Shown piece after piece: positions 1-10,849 of a DNA stretch of 64,000 nucleotides. Within the stretch, counting starts at the first letter, position 1, and every line of letters begins with the position of its first letter. The DNA is taken from assembly GCA_001606155.1 (NCBI GenBank), contig LODT01000006.1, positions 868,001 through 932,000 on the forward strand. Reading direction: 5' to 3'. The notes beneath the pieces were generated by a model that saw only the letters and a list, made by a program, of their open reading frames with translations, ran no database searches and was not told the DNA's origin. Origin of the DNA: Tieghemostelium lacteum. Taxonomy: Eukaryota; Evosea; Eumycetozoa; Dictyosteliales; Raperosteliaceae. A program made the position numbers and the translations under genes.

Positions 1-1
1 A

Positions 2-166
2 GCAGTTGACAATGCTGCTCAAATGGGTTATTTCCCAATTGTTCAATTTTTATTAACATTTAGACCAATGGATGGTTTTAAAAATGCAATCTCATTAGCT
101 GAAAATCATGGTTACAATGATATTGTAGAATTATTAAAAAAAAATATTCATCATCAAAAAATTTAA
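2..166 (+). CDS. C-terminus of an ankyrin-repeat-like protein (partial)
   Basis: The frame is open from the window edge to a TAA at 164-166 and gives 54 residues. The pattern AAQMGYFPIVQFLL and then AENHGYNDIVELLKK has the helix-turn-helix spacing of degenerate ankyrin repeats of the kind found in large dictyostelid ankyrin families. The start and the rest of the protein lie outside the window, so no function is assigned. About 235 bases of AT-rich DNA separate it from the next gene. Confidence 0.6.
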   Translation, partial: AVDNAAQMGYFPIVQFLLTFRPMDGFKNAISLAENHGYNDIVELLKKNIHHQKI

Positions 167-401
167 AAATAAATATTAATTTTTATATATTTATATATTA
201 ATTTAAGAACTTTATAAATTAGTTTAGTGAAACAGTATAATTTAGAAATAAAAAAGATATGGTGTATATTGTGGAGCAAATTCAATGAAAATTATTTTTT
301 TAATTTTTCAATTTCAGAGAGATATTTATTTGATAGAAAGTTTTTTTTTAAAAATTCAAAATATTTAACAGTTTGATTTTAAATAATATCGAATAATCAT
401 C

Positions 402-2274
402 ATGTATGATATAAATTGTTACATTTGTTATAATTTCTTAACAGAACCAATTACATTATTCTGTACACATTCATTCTGTAAGGACTGTATCGAAAAAGCT
501 TCAAAATCTGACCAAAAATGTCCAGAATGTAGAGATGAATATTCATTACCATTACCACCAATCAATAAAGTTTTACATAAACACATGTTAAAACTTAAAG
601 GTATTGATTTTGTAGATTCTGACGATGAAAAAACTCCAAAACCAGATAATAATCAAAATAACAATCAAAATAACAATAACAATAACAATGTTCAAATACC
701 TGATACAACAACACCAATGGTTATTGATGATCCAAAACCAGAATTTAATCCAAATTTAAAGTATATTGCTGCTGATGTAAGTATAAATTATAAATGTTAT
801 AAATTTTTATATTTATATATTAAAATTCTATTTATAGTTACAACATTTACCAAGAGATATATATGTAAATATATTCACACCATTTTCAATTAGAGAACTT
901 TGTAATTTATCATTAGTTTGTAAAGAATTAAATAAGGCAGCCAATGATAATTGGTTATGGAAATATAAATTGATTCAATTCTCACAATTTTCAAACCCAG
1001 AGAAATTTGAATACAATTATAAAAAGACTTATCAATACTATGTACAATGTGATAAGAATTTGGATAAAGGTGCTGCTGGTACTTTTAAGATGACAGCTTT
1101 CCGTGGTCATTCACAACACATTGGATGTCTATCACATCATGGTAATTTTATGAGTACTGGTAGTAATGATCATTCCATTAAAGTTTGGGATATGAATGCT
1201 AAAAAGGGTGAAGCATTATTGACTTTAAATGGTCATGGTGATAATATTAAATCACTTATTCAATTACAAACTACTGTTACATCATGTAGTTCAGATTCAA
1301 CTGCTAAAGTTTGGGATTTAGAAAATGGTGCACTTTTACATAATATGGAAATGCCAGATCCAAATGTACATTCAATCACTTATAATCCAATTAATAGTAA
1401 TCAATTGGTTGTTGGTAGTGATGGTGAAGTCTCCTTATGGGATCTCAGAGCCAATGTAAGATTATTAAAATTCAAGAATATTCAAGGCCGAATTCTAAAG
1501 AATCAGTTTAATCAATTGGGTAATCTAATGGTTAACACTGATCTTGGCTTAGAATCTTGGGATATTAGATCACCAATTGCTCCACTATTTAGAGCATCTA
1601 GATCAAATCATTTCCAGAGTACCAGTCAATACATTTTCTCTGCTGTTGGTACTACAATTCAAAAACTATCAATTAGTGATGGTAAATTATTATATACTTT
1701 AGGTGTAGGTAATCATGTACATGGTATTCATCCACATCCAATTCATCCACATCCAATTGTACCAAATACCCCATTAATTAATATTGCACCAACACCACCC
1801 CCTATCAATATTCATTTGCCATACCCACAACCACAACCTCAACCTACCAATATTCATTTGCCATATCCACAACCTAATATAGTACCACCACCACCATTAA
1901 TTGGAATTACATCACAATTTAATTTTACATCAACTAATGATGTTACAGCAGTTTCAATTGGTAATAATGTTTTACTATATGATAACAAAACTAATAGATT
2001 ACTATCAACACTTGCTAATCATACTGATGCTGTAAATCAAGTACTACTTAATGACAAGAAAATTCTTACTTGTTCTGCTGATAATACTATTAAAGTATGG
2101 AATAACAGTGGTTCTTATGAAAGACTTTACAGTCTTTTGGGTGGTTCTGTTGCTCCAAGACCAACTGATCCACCAGTTGTAGTCAAAGGTTGTTCTCAAA
2201 TTAGATTCGATCAATCAAAAGTTATTGGTGTATTTAATAATCTAGTTAGAGTTTATAATTTCAGATTAGATTAG
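402..2274 (+). CDS. RING finger, F-box and WD40 repeat protein
   Basis: Two exons, 402-776 and 838-2274, are joined by a 61-nt phase-0 intron (GTAAGT...TATAG), giving 603 residues. A C3HC4 RING finger occupies residues 6-43, with Cys6, Cys9, Cys21, His23, Cys26, Cys29, Cys40 and Cys43. An Asn-rich linker follows. The second exon opens with an F-box (LQHLPRDIYVNIFTPF, then LCNLSLVCKELNKAA), and the rest is a WD40 propeller with clear blades such as HSIKVWD, TAKVWD and TIKVWN. A His/Pro-rich insert of short repeats interrupts the propeller near 1710-1890. F-box/WD40 proteins normally act as SCF substrate receptors; a RING on the same chain suggests a self-contained or dual-mode ubiquitin ligase (inference). 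The F-box is only visible after splicing, which supports the intron. Confidence 0.85.
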
Positions 2275-2601
2275 ATTTCAACTTAATCACCTTTTTTCTT
2301 TTGCTCCTCCAAGTATAATAAACATGTTACATCTATTAAATAAACTTAGTTATTCTTTTTATAAAAAATTCTATTGTCAACATTGATAATTGGTTATACA
2401 TGTTAATGAGTTATTTTTTTTATTATTATTATTATAACAACAATGGTTTCTATTCAAATTTGGAAGATCGAATGAAAAATAAATAGATTTTGTATGAGTG
2501 GGTTGGAGTGTTGAGTGAAATGGTAATTTCATAATGTGATGATTTGGTTGTGGGTATTTATGCATTGAGATGAAGGAGTGTGTAATATATATATAATATA
2601 T
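2275..2601. other. Intergenic spacer between convergent genes
   Basis: This is AT-rich 3' flanking DNA of two convergent genes. It contains a 62-codon open frame on the minus strand (2377-2565) with no recognisable domain, which I regard as chance. I see no RNA gene or repeat. Confidence 0.5.
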
Positions 2602-2964
2602 CTATTTTAATAACTTTTTGATAGCTTCACTTTCAGCAGCCTCTAATGGGGTCTTACCATCTGGACCTTTAACAGTTTTAGATGCACCAGATTTAACAAG
2701 GAATTCAACAGCAGCAGTGTGACTTTCATAGACTGCAGCTAATAATGGAGTAATACCATAACCATCAACAGTATCAACTTTTGCACCTTTTGAAATGAGA
2801 TATTTCAAAACTTCAACTTGGTTGAAATCTGAAGCCCAGTGAATTGGTCCTCTACCATTTTGATCAGTTTTTGTCAATAGTGATCCATCCTTTTCAATGT
2901 ATGATTTAACATTTACTAAATCTCCATTCTTTACTGCCCAATTTAAATCATTAGCTTCTGACAT
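2602..2964 (-). CDS. mtpn: Myotrophin/V-1-like ankyrin protein
   Basis: A single exon encodes 120 residues, close to the 118 of animal myotrophin (V-1). Three to four ankyrin repeats are visible, including [20 protein letters not shown] and [21 protein letters not shown], and the N-terminus [16 protein letters not shown] resembles the vertebrate protein. V-1 binds and sequesters the actin capping protein and so tunes barbed-end capping; a role in the amoeboid cortex is inferred. I chose the ATG at 2964 because it matches the family start and lies after an A/T-rich leader; an in-frame extension of 20 residues upstream looks like 5' UTR. Confidence 0.85.
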   Translation of the reverse strand: MSEANDLNWAVKNGDLVNVKSYIEKDGSLLTKTDQNGRGPIHWASDFNQVEVLKYLISKGAKVDTVDGYGITPLLAAVYESHTAAVEFLVKSGASKTVKGPDGKTPLEAAESEAIKKLLK

Positions 2965-3259
2965 TTTTGTTGTTTGTTGTTGATTAAATATTTGATTTTT
3001 ATTAAAAAAAATATTGAAAATCAATTTTTAATAAAAAAAAATTTTTGGTTTGATATTTTTTTCCAAATAAACCCACTTAAATATTCAAAATTAATCTTGG
3101 GGCCTATGGATGTTGATGATGATTATGACGAGAAATATCTTGATATACCATTTGATTAATTAATTAATTATTAATCTTAGTTTCAAATAAAAATCTTTTA
3201 TGTAATGTTTTAGATGAGATTTTTTTTGAAACTTTCAAATTTCTTTGATATTTTTAAAA

Positions 3260-4543
3260 ATGGGAAAGCAATGTTGTGGTGGTTCAAATAATAATAATAC
3301 TAATAATAGTCAATCATTAATAAAAATACAAGAAGATTCTGGATGTTGTAAATCAAATTCAACTTCAACAGATTCTGAAAGTTCTTGTTGTAAATCTAAT
3401 TCAATTACAAGTACAACAACGTCAGCATCAACATGTTGTAGTACCTCAAAATCAGAAAACTCTAGTTCATGTTGTAAGTCATCATCTTCAACTACTAGCA
3501 GCTGTTCTAGTGATTCTAAAAATAGTGAAGGTTGTTGTAAACAACAAAATAAGAGTACATCTTCAGCAGCATCTATTACAGATCCAACATTTATAATATC
3601 AAGTGAAGCAACTGAGGTTAAAGAAGATAGAGTTACAACATTTAAAGGATGCCCTTCATCTACACCACAAGCAGGTAAAGAGTCAATATGTAGTGGGTGT
3701 CCTGGACAGGGTGTATGCCAATCTCAAGGTACTGAAGTATCAGATGAAAAGAAATCAATAGAGATTAGAATGAAACCAATTAAACATAAGATATTAGTAA
3801 TGTCTGGAAAAGGAGGTGTTGGAAAATCAACAGTTTCCTCATTGTTAGCATATGCATTAGCTAGTAAATCTCAAAAGGTATCAATATTGGACGTTGATAT
3901 TTGTGGACCTTCTATACCATTATTAATGGGTATACAAGATCAACAAATTGTAAATTCAGAATATGGTTGGATTCCGCCAAAATCACCAGGTCATGAAATT
4001 AAAGTAATGTCGGTTGGTTCATTATTAAATTCACCTGATAGTCCTGTAATTTGGAAAGGTCCTAGAAAGACAACAATGATTAGAAAACTATTAAAAGATA
4101 CCTATTGGGGTAGACAAGATTATCTAATTATAGATACACCACCTGGTACATCAGATGAACATCTGTCTATAATCTCTGCATTGCAATCTTGTAATCCAGA
4201 TGGTGCAATTATTGTAACAACACCACAAGATCTCTCTGTAGATACTGTTAAGAAAGAAATACATCTATGTCAGAAACTAAACCTACCAATATTAGGTATC
4301 ATTGAAAATCTCTCTGGATTTGTGTGTCCATGTTGTAATGAAACTACTGAGATTTTTCAGAGAAATGGTAAAGGTGGAGGTGAGCAATTATCAAAAGAAT
4401 ATAATATTCCTTATCTTGGTAAAATACCAATCGATCAGAATTTATCAACTTGTACAGATTTAGGAAAATGTGCTGTTTGTGAACATCCAGAAACTCAAGG
4501 TTCACTTTCAATTTTAAGTATTCTAGAAAAGATTATGAAATAA
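3260..4543 (+). CDS. nubp1: Cytosolic Fe-S cluster assembly factor NUBP1/Nbp35
   Basis: 427 residues in one exon. This is the P-loop scaffold ATPase of the cytosolic iron-sulfur assembly pathway. The N-terminal cluster motif is C-x12-C-x2-C-x5-C (GCPSS...SICSGCPGQGVC), the deviant Walker A is SGKGGVGKS, and the DTPPGTSDEH and C-terminal CPCC motifs (bridging cluster) are all present. Ahead of this core sits an unusual low-complexity segment of about 90 residues with six Cys-Cys doublets, mostly CCKS-like. The ATG at 3260 has an AAAA context and is the first true ATG. The gene diverges from myotrophin, so the two share a promoter region of about 300 bp. Confidence 0.92.
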   Translation: MGKQCCGGSNNNNTNNSQSLIKIQEDSGCCKSNSTSTDSESSCCKSNSITSTTTSASTCCSTSKSENSSSCCKSSSSTTSSCSSDSKNSEGCCKQQNKSTSSAASITDPTFIISSEATEVKEDRVTTFKGCPSSTPQAGKESICSGCPGQGVCQSQGTEVSDEKKSIEIRMKPIKHKILVMSGKGGVGKSTVSSLLAYALASKSQKVSILDVDICGPSIPLLMGIQDQQIVNSEYGWIPPKSPGHEIKVMSVGSLLNSPDSPVIWKGPRKTTMIRKLLKDTYWGRQDYLIIDTPPGTSDEHLSIISALQSCNPDGAIIVTTPQDLSVDTVKKEIHLCQKLNLPILGIIENLSGFVCPCCNETTEIFQRNGKGGGEQLSKEYNIPYLGKIPIDQNLSTCTDLGKCAVCEHPETQGSLSILSILEKIMK

Positions 4544-4572
4544 AACTATAGTTTAGATTGAAATTGAAATTG

Positions 4573-5985
4573 TTATTCTGTACATTGCTTTTTATTATTA
4601 CAATTATTTTGATAATTTTCAATAATCAATTTATCAGTTTTATAATAATTTGGAATTGAACTTTCCTTTTTTTTATCCAAATCGACAATACCTATTTTAT
4701 AATAAATTATATTATTATCATTAAAATTGATTGTAGTATTACTTGATATGTCAAGAGAATTTATAAATTTAAAAGATTGAATAGTGTCACTATTAAATTT
4801 TGAATTATTATTAAACGACAACATTATTGAACAATCCTTAACAGTTGCTGAAATTAAAAATCTTGAAATGTACTCTCTAATTTGATCATTAGTTAGTTGA
4901 TCTAATTTAGATTGACTGTTTAACTGGTATCCAATAGTATTAGGAATCTGATTTAATTTACAATAGAGATAATATATTGCCTCTATATCCAATTCATCAT
5001 AGAGTTGTACCGATTTTAAATTGGATAGAATAGATTCTCTAGAGAGTATAGCAGACACTAATTCACATAGTGATTGTGTTGATAGTGTTGGTCTAAATAG
5101 ACTACCAATCATTTGTATACTCTCCTCTTTAGATAGATCATTTCCACCACCAAGTGACCCAGTGAATGCCAATTCACCATCTATATAAATCTTTAAATTA
5201 TTCTGTGGATGATAAAATAATTCTTTAATTGCTTTCTTTTTTCTATCTATATTCATACTATTATTATCATCATTATCATTGGAGTTACAATATAAATCCA
5301 ATGGACAATAATTACTAATCTCTGAAATGCTACCTTCTTGTAATTTTATATATTGATGCATACAATATCTACAAGTATTTGATTTTACATCTTTGGCATT
5401 GGTAATAAATTCAGATCTACTCTGTAAGAATCCCCATTTTGGTTTTATCTCTATACATATAATCTGATCTCTAGTGAAAGATGATGAAGGTGATGGTGAC
5501 AAAGAAGGAGAAAAGTTTTCTTTTGGTGACTGAAAATGATGACCAGGTATTGAAACATCTCTAAACATTGATAAATCTTGAATTAAAAATGCAATAGTGA
5601 TATTGGTATCAATACGTAATTTAGATCTAGATTTTGGTCTGTCATTGAGTATATGTTCATCTAGTTGTTCTAGAAATTCTTTTGTAACTCTAATTATTTC
5701 ACCTGGATATACATATCTGCTATTGAGTATAAATGACATTTTATCAGCAACAAATTTAAAATCAGAAATATCTTTATTTACTTGATCTTCATTGCCATTC
5801 AATAGAGTGCCAATTGTTGTGGAGCTAACATTGGTTTTTTTTACTCTTAAAACTCTACCATTTAATTTACTGTTATTTGGACCATGATATGTCAATACTA
5901 CATTACAAGCTCCTTCTCCTTTATATTTCCAGTATTTGAATGTACCAATATCAATATTAGTTATACTACTATGATCATGTTGCAT
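4573..5985 (-). CDS. ippk: Inositol-pentakisphosphate 2-kinase (IPK1/IPPK)
   Basis: 470 residues in one exon. The enzyme phosphorylates the 2-position of InsP5 to make InsP6, which is abundant in Dictyostelium. Diagnostic motifs are the glycine-rich loop YKGEGACNVVL (about residues 21-31), RVLRVKK, EIKPKWGF (about 179-186), CRYCMHQ (about 205-211), YCPLDL (about 226-231) and an SLGGGNDL segment later on. A Ser/Pro-rich insert (about 153-172) precedes EIKPKWG. The stop lies 30 bases from the end of the convergent nubp1 gene. The start is the first ATG; upstream is the divergent promoter shared with rpl35. Confidence 0.9.
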   Translation of the reverse strand: MQHDHSSITNIDIGTFKYWKYKGEGACNVVLTYHGPNNSKLNGRVLRVKKTNVSSTTIGTLLNGNEDQVNKDISDFKFVADKMSFILNSRYVYPGEIIRVTKEFLEQLDEHILNDRPKSRSKLRIDTNITIAFLIQDLSMFRDVSIPGHHFQSPKENFSPSLSPSPSSSFTRDQIICIEIKPKWGFLQSRSEFITNAKDVKSNTCRYCMHQYIKLQEGSISEISNYCPLDLYCNSNDNDDNNSMNIDRKKKAIKELFYHPQNNLKIYIDGELAFTGSLGGGNDLSKEESIQMIGSLFRPTLSTQSLCELVSAILSRESILSNLKSVQLYDELDIEAIYYLYCKLNQIPNTIGYQLNSQSKLDQLTNDQIREYISRFLISATVKDCSIMLSFNNNSKFNSDTIQSFKFINSLDISSNTTINFNDNNIIYYKIGIVDLDKKKESSIPNYYKTDKLIIENYQNNCNNKKQCTE

Positions 5986-6247
5986 TTTTATAATTTTTAA
6001 ACAAAAAAAATTATTTAAAAAAAGAAATTAATATAGGTAAATGGTCAAAATAATTATAATTATAGTAATTCTAAATGATCATTTTATTTATATTTAAATT
6101 CTTTTTTTTTAAATTAAATTTGATTATCTTAAAAACTTTTCGTAACGACACTTTGTAAATTTTCATTTTTTTGAGCAAAATTTGAAAATTAAAAAAAATC
6201 CAAATTTTTGTCGATTTTGTTACAGCACTTTCAGATTAACACACACA

Positions 6248-6790
6248 ATGGGTATGTGTTTATGTTTGGATATATATTTAGAGAATTCAAACCACAGAGA
6301 ATAGACATGTAAAACAGATTATCTAACATCATCATATTATAGCCGAAAAAATCAAAGCACACGAATTAAGAGACAAAAAGAAGGGTGAATTACAATCTCA
6401 CATCAACGAGTTAAAGACTGAACTCTCTTCATTAAGAGTTGCTCAAGTCAAAGCTCCAAACCCATCCAAATTAGCCAAAATGTAAATATTGATTATAGGT
6501 TATTATTGAAAGAAAGAGGATATTAATTATACCCCCCTTAACAAAATTATAGCCGTACTGTCCGTAGAGCTATTGCCCGTGCCTTGACTGTTGTCAACCA
6601 AACCCAAAAGACCTCTCTCCGTAGATTCTATCAAGACAAAGCTGCCAACCAAGTCCCATTAGATCTCCGTGTCAAAAAAACCAGAGCTATCAGAAGACAA
6701 CTCACCAAAAAACAACAAAACGCTGTTACTCTTAGAACTCAAAAGATCAACAAACATTTCCCACAAAGAGTATTTGCCGTTAAAGCTTAA
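6248..6790 (+). CDS. rpl35: 60S ribosomal protein L35 (uL29)
   Basis: Three exons, 6248-6251, 6343-6481 and 6553-6790, encode 126 residues. The first exon is only ATGG; a phase-1 intron then completes the alanine codon to give M-A-E-K-I-K-A-H-E-L-R, the normal uL29 start. The second intron (6482-6552) splits the Ile codon in SKLAKIRTVRRAIARALTV. The helical LRDKKKGELQSHINELKTEL segment and the LDLRVKKTRAIRRQLT tail are typical. uL29 sits near the exit tunnel of the large subunit. Codons are more GC-rich and C-ending than in the neighbours, as expected for a highly expressed gene. Confidence 0.95.
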
Positions 6791-7168
6791 ATTTTTAATA
6801 TAAAGGGTGTTTATTAATTAAAAAAGTCATATAATAATATCACGCACTGTATACACATACTCCTAATATAGGGAGAGAGACATAAACCACAGTGGATTTC
6901 AAACATATTTTTTTTATTTGGAAAAAAAGTTCAAATAATACATTGGTATAATTATTATTATTTTAAGAGCTATAATCAAGATACAGTCAACAATTTAAGA
7001 TGAAAAAACACTATTTGATAGATTACAGCATTTTACTTGAGATCTTCATTAATTTAAAATTTTTAGTATTTTATAAATTTCCTTTTAGAGAATTACTAAT
7101 ATTTTTTTAATACAAAAATTTAGTTTTTTCTTTTTCAATTGTCAGTCATATCACAATTATAATATAAA
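6791..7168. other. Intergenic region, rpl35 3' flank and CBS gene promoter
   Basis: About 380 bases of AT-rich DNA with homopolymer A/T tracts. Neither strand carries a coding exon, tRNA, or ncRNA motif that I can support. Confidence 0.5.
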
Positions 7169-8459
7169 ATGGATATTCATAATAGTTATTTTTATAATAC
7201 CCCAATTAAACCAAAAAACATTAAAAATGTTGGCAGAGTTTCAGAATTCAGAGAAGGTATTTCAATTAGTATAGAATCAAGTTCACTTTTAAAAAAGTAT
7301 CCAAAACCTTTAATTTGGGTTGATGCAGATGATTTAGTAATCTCTGCTTTTGAGGTAATCTATCATAATTATTTATTATTGTTTTTATATTTATATAAAT
7401 ATTAAATTCCATTTTTTTTTAAATAGAAAATCTCAAGCCAAAATGTATTATCAGCACCAGTTTATTGTTCTATTAAAAAAGATTGGGCTTCTATTTTAGA
7501 TATTAAAGATTTATGTAAATTTATTGTATCATTATTTGATGAGAATAATAAATTAAAAGATATAGATTACAAAGGTACAACTGTTAGAAACATTCTTTCA
7601 CATCCAGATGGAACATTTATAAAACCATGTCCAATATTATCTGTAAAAGAGAGTATTTTAAGTTTATTAAAATTCTTCCATCAAGGCCATCACAGAGTTT
7701 GTATATCTCTTGATAAACATGACAAAAAACAAATTGCAGTAGTTTCTGAACTCAATCTAGTTAAATGGATGGATAGACATGTATGTAATTTCATTTAAAT
7801 ATATATTTTAATTTAGAATAATTGTATTTATTTATATATTATCTACAGAAATCAATGTTAGGTGAAACTGGTGAATTAAATGTAAGTATTCTCCAACTTT
7901 ACAAATTAATTGGTTATTAATTTCAAATTAAATTTAAAATAGTTAGAGGAAATTGGAATGTATACCAAAGATAAGACATTAATATCAATCAATTGTAATA
8001 GTTTGGCAATTGATGCCTTTAGAATATTGGCATTCAATAATATCTATGGATTACCAATCGTTAGTGACAATGGTGAGATTATGGATAATATATCAGTTGT
8101 TGACATTAAATTCACCAAATTTGATTTGGCTAAATTTATGCAACCTCTATCTGAATTCTTTATTCCAAATCTAGCCAGTAAATACCCAGTATGTATTCAT
8201 TATTAGTACAATTTAAAAAATTAACATCTCATTTAACAATAATTCAAAATATAAATAGGTTCCACTTAGAACACCAATTATTTGTACACCTCAATCTAGA
8301 CTTAGAGAGGTAATTGGAAAGATTACATCTTGTAAAGTTCATCGTATATTCATTGCTGATGAACAAGTTGATGCTGGTATTGTTTTCGCCCCAAAAGTTG
8401 TAGTATCCGTATCTGATATAGTTCGTGTCATTTTGATTATGTGTGGAATTGATAGATAG
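7169..8459 (+). CDS. CBS-domain protein, AMPK-gamma/PV42-like
   Basis: Five exons (7169-7354, 7427-7780, 7849-7881, 7943-8188, 8259-8459) with four short phase-0 introns, encoding 339 residues. CBS-pair features recur: KPLIWVDADDLVISAFE, CPILSVKESILSLLKFFHQGHHRVCI, ISINCNSLAIDAFRILAFNNIYGLPIV and TPQSRLREVIGKITSCKVHRIFI, suggesting two Bateman modules with four CBS motifs. Such modules bind adenine nucleotides; AMPK gamma and plant PV42/KIN-gamma have this arrangement. The protein is shorter than dictyostelid AMPK gamma is expected to be, so I leave the exact orthology open. The third exon is only 33 nt. Confidence 0.8.
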
Positions 8460-8649
8460 ATTAATCAATACTGTTTAAAACAGTACATCTTAACTTATCA
8501 TCATCATCAATTATTACTTTACAATTGTAAATACACTAAATTTCTAAAAATAATAATTTACTACTCTAATGATATACATATTTAATGCTGCACTAATTAC
8601 TTTTGCTTCATAAACTTTTCTTTACATTATTATATTGTTCTAGATTTAT

Positions 8650-8913
8650 TTAAAATTGGAGTGGTGGTTGTTGAGTTAATAATAAATTGAATCTCTTCTT
8701 TAATGTAATTCTTTGTCTAGAGTATTTATCATCTACTGAAAAACGAGCTATTAAATGTTTGAGAATATATTATTAATATATATCTATATGATAACTTTCA
8801 TTAACCTAAATAGACATACCTGGATGAGCTGAGACGGTTGGTTTCTTTTTTGGACTAAATTTCTTTAAAGTATATTTTCTCTCTCCATTTTCTAAATAGT
8901 ACATTAAATGCAT
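8650..8913 (-). CDS. nop10: H/ACA snoRNP protein NOP10
   Basis: Two exons, 8820-8913 and 8650-8747, encode 63 residues, nearly the exact family length. The start [18 protein letters not shown], the middle [21 protein letters not shown] and the end [10 protein letters not shown] match NOP10 throughout. The 72-nt phase-1 intron splits the Ala codon of SAHPAR. NOP10 is one of the four core proteins of H/ACA pseudouridylation particles. The gene is too small and split to show as a long open frame. Confidence 0.95.
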
Positions 8914-9103
8914 TTTGTGATGGTTTGTTTGTGTGTTTAAGGTGTATAAAATTGGTATGAAACGAAAGAAAATTAAAAAAAAAAAAACGAAAGATTTTTA
9001 TTTAAAAAAAATTTCGATAGAGAGTTTATTTAATTTTCGAGAGATATATTGATACAGTGAATTATTACTTTTAGAAATTATATAAATATTGAAATTGGCG
9101 TTT

Positions 9104-9322
9104 TTAATCATCATTAGAGCCACTAATGTTATTTGAGGTGATATTATAATGATTCATTGGTGGCAATCTAGATGATATCATCATGGATGGTGAGCCTCTT
9201 GAGTTCATATTTATATTGGTAATGGTAATTGGTGATGGTGGTGGTGATGGTGGTATATTACTATATATCATTGATGGTGAAAAATGATATTGGAATTGAT
9301 TTAAATTTGGTGATAGAATCAT
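9104..9322 (-). CDS. Hypothetical small Ser/Pro/Asn-rich protein
   Basis: An ATG-initiated frame of 72 codons lies alone between nop10 and arpc5. It is rich in Ser, Pro, Met, Asn and Ile and has no signal peptide or known domain. A strong donor directly after an upstream ATG (minus strand, ATG/GTAAGT near 9534) hints at a spliced transcript here, but no acceptor joins it in phase to this frame. It may be a real small gene or chance. Confidence 0.3.
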   Translation of the reverse strand: MILSPNLNQFQYHFSPSMIYSNIPPSPPPSPITITNINMNSRGSPSMMISSRLPPMNHYNITSNNISGSNDD

Positions 9323-9999
9323 TGTATAGATATTTTCTTTTTTGAATATGTGTTATTTTTAGTTTTAATATTATAAATTTTTGAACTAAACTTTATTAAT
9401 TAAGTTATTGAAATATGATTTAATTGAATATGAAAGAAAAAAAATTTTAAATTAAATATTCAATTGAATAAATTAACCATTCATTTTTGTAAATAAAATG
9501 ATGTAATGATCAATGAGAATTTTTAAAATACTTACCATATCAAAACTGTACCTGTATCTTTTCAATTTATAGAGTTAATTTTGTGACTATATTCAATACA
9601 GTTTGAATATATTACTAACTAATTTTAAATTTTTCTTTAGAGAGTTTTCATTTTTTGTGTAGCAATAATAATAAAAGATATTTTTATATAAATAAAAACT
9701 GCTAACACCCTCAATATTGTTAGATTCTATCTATTAACCAAATCACACACACTATTTTAATTGTGGTGTTTTAAAATAAAAATTTAAATTTAAAAATTTC
9801 TATCTTTGGTAAAAAATACCAATCATTTAATTATTTTCCAACACAAATATTTGAAATAAAAATGGGAAGTTCTCATCCAGATGGTGGGTACCCATCAAAA
9901 TTTTTAAATGAAAAAATCAAAAAATGATTTTGTATTTTTTTTTTTTTTTTTTTTTTTGGTTGAAGATTTTTTGTAACATAATTATAATTTAAACACAAA
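9323..9999. other. Intergenic region and arpc5 leader with a 21-codon upstream ORF
   Basis: The region is AT-rich, with a T-tract near 9940. A short frame at 9862-9927 starts ATGGGAAGTTCTCATCC in a good AAAA context and ends at TGA about 70 bases before the arpc5 ATG, so it could be an upstream ORF in the arpc5 leader. No other feature is supported. Confidence 0.35.
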
Positions 10000-10621
10000 A
10001 TGAGCAATTACGATGAAGAGCAAGTTGAAACAGTTGTCGGTGGTAAATCTGACGCTGAATACAAAAATGATATAGCCGCTAGAGAAAGAGAAGTTACTAA
10101 AGCTTTAAATGGGTAGGTTAATTTAGATTTTGGAGATTGTCAGATCACACACACAACATTTATGAAGAGTTAGTTGATATTAATCTTTAACAATATTGCA
10201 AACACTGTAGTGGTAGACCACAAGATGCTCTTCCATTTGCTTTAAGTGATCCACCAGTATACACTAAAACTGCTGCTATTAAAGTAAGTTTAATTTAAAA
10301 ATTTTAGAAATGAAGATCATAATTCAACATCACACCTACACTATGAATCAAATGATATTAATATTTAAAATTATATTTTAATAGGATGCTAATGCTGATA
10401 TTGTTATCAAATTATTAATTGGTTTCAAAGAAAAAGATATTGATGCAGCTGTAGATTCACTCGATTCAGATCAATTGGATGTTTTAATGAAATATATTTA
10501 TCGTGCTTTGGGTACTACCACTGAAACTTCAAGTCTTCTTTTCAAATGGCACGAATCAACCCTCAAAAAGGGTGGTCTTGGTGCCATTATGAGAGTTATT
10601 TCTGAAAAGAAAACTGTATAA
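10000..10621 (+). CDS. arpc5: Arp2/3 complex 16-kDa subunit ARPC5
   Basis: Three exons, 10000-10112, 10211-10283 and 10385-10621, encode 140 residues (family about 150). The C-terminal half is diagnostic: IVIKLLIGFKEKDIDAAVDSL, LMKYIYRALG, LLFKWHESTLKKGGLGAIMRV and the final EKKTV. The first intron splits a Gly codon in ALNGGRPQDALPFAL; the second is phase 0 after AAIK. ARPC5 is one of the seven subunits of the actin-branching complex. The 3' end is followed by a spacer of 228 bases and a convergent gene. Confidence 0.93.
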
Positions 10622-10849
10622 ATATTATAAAAATTCCCCCACTCACCCAATTAAAATCCAAAAAATAAGAAGATAATCAATATTTATTTATATATATTAC
10701 AGTTTTATAAAACAAACTATTATTTAAGGAAGCAATACCATTGACACATCAATCATGATATTCACATTATTCTTGGTGTTAATATTGATTTATAAATAAA
10801 AAAAAAAAACACTTGTGTACTTGATAGAAATAATTATTATTATATAGTT

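Noticed and set aside
2377-2565. 62-codon minus-strand frame between convergent genes
   Set aside because: Low complexity, no domain, and located in shared 3' flanks.
2974-3159. 61-codon plus-strand frame upstream of nubp1
   Set aside because: Mostly Phe/Ile/Lys from AT tracts and lies in the divergent promoter.
3245-3259. Upstream TTG start for nubp1
   Set aside because: Not an ATG; the ATG at 3260 has a better context and matches expectations for nuclear genes.
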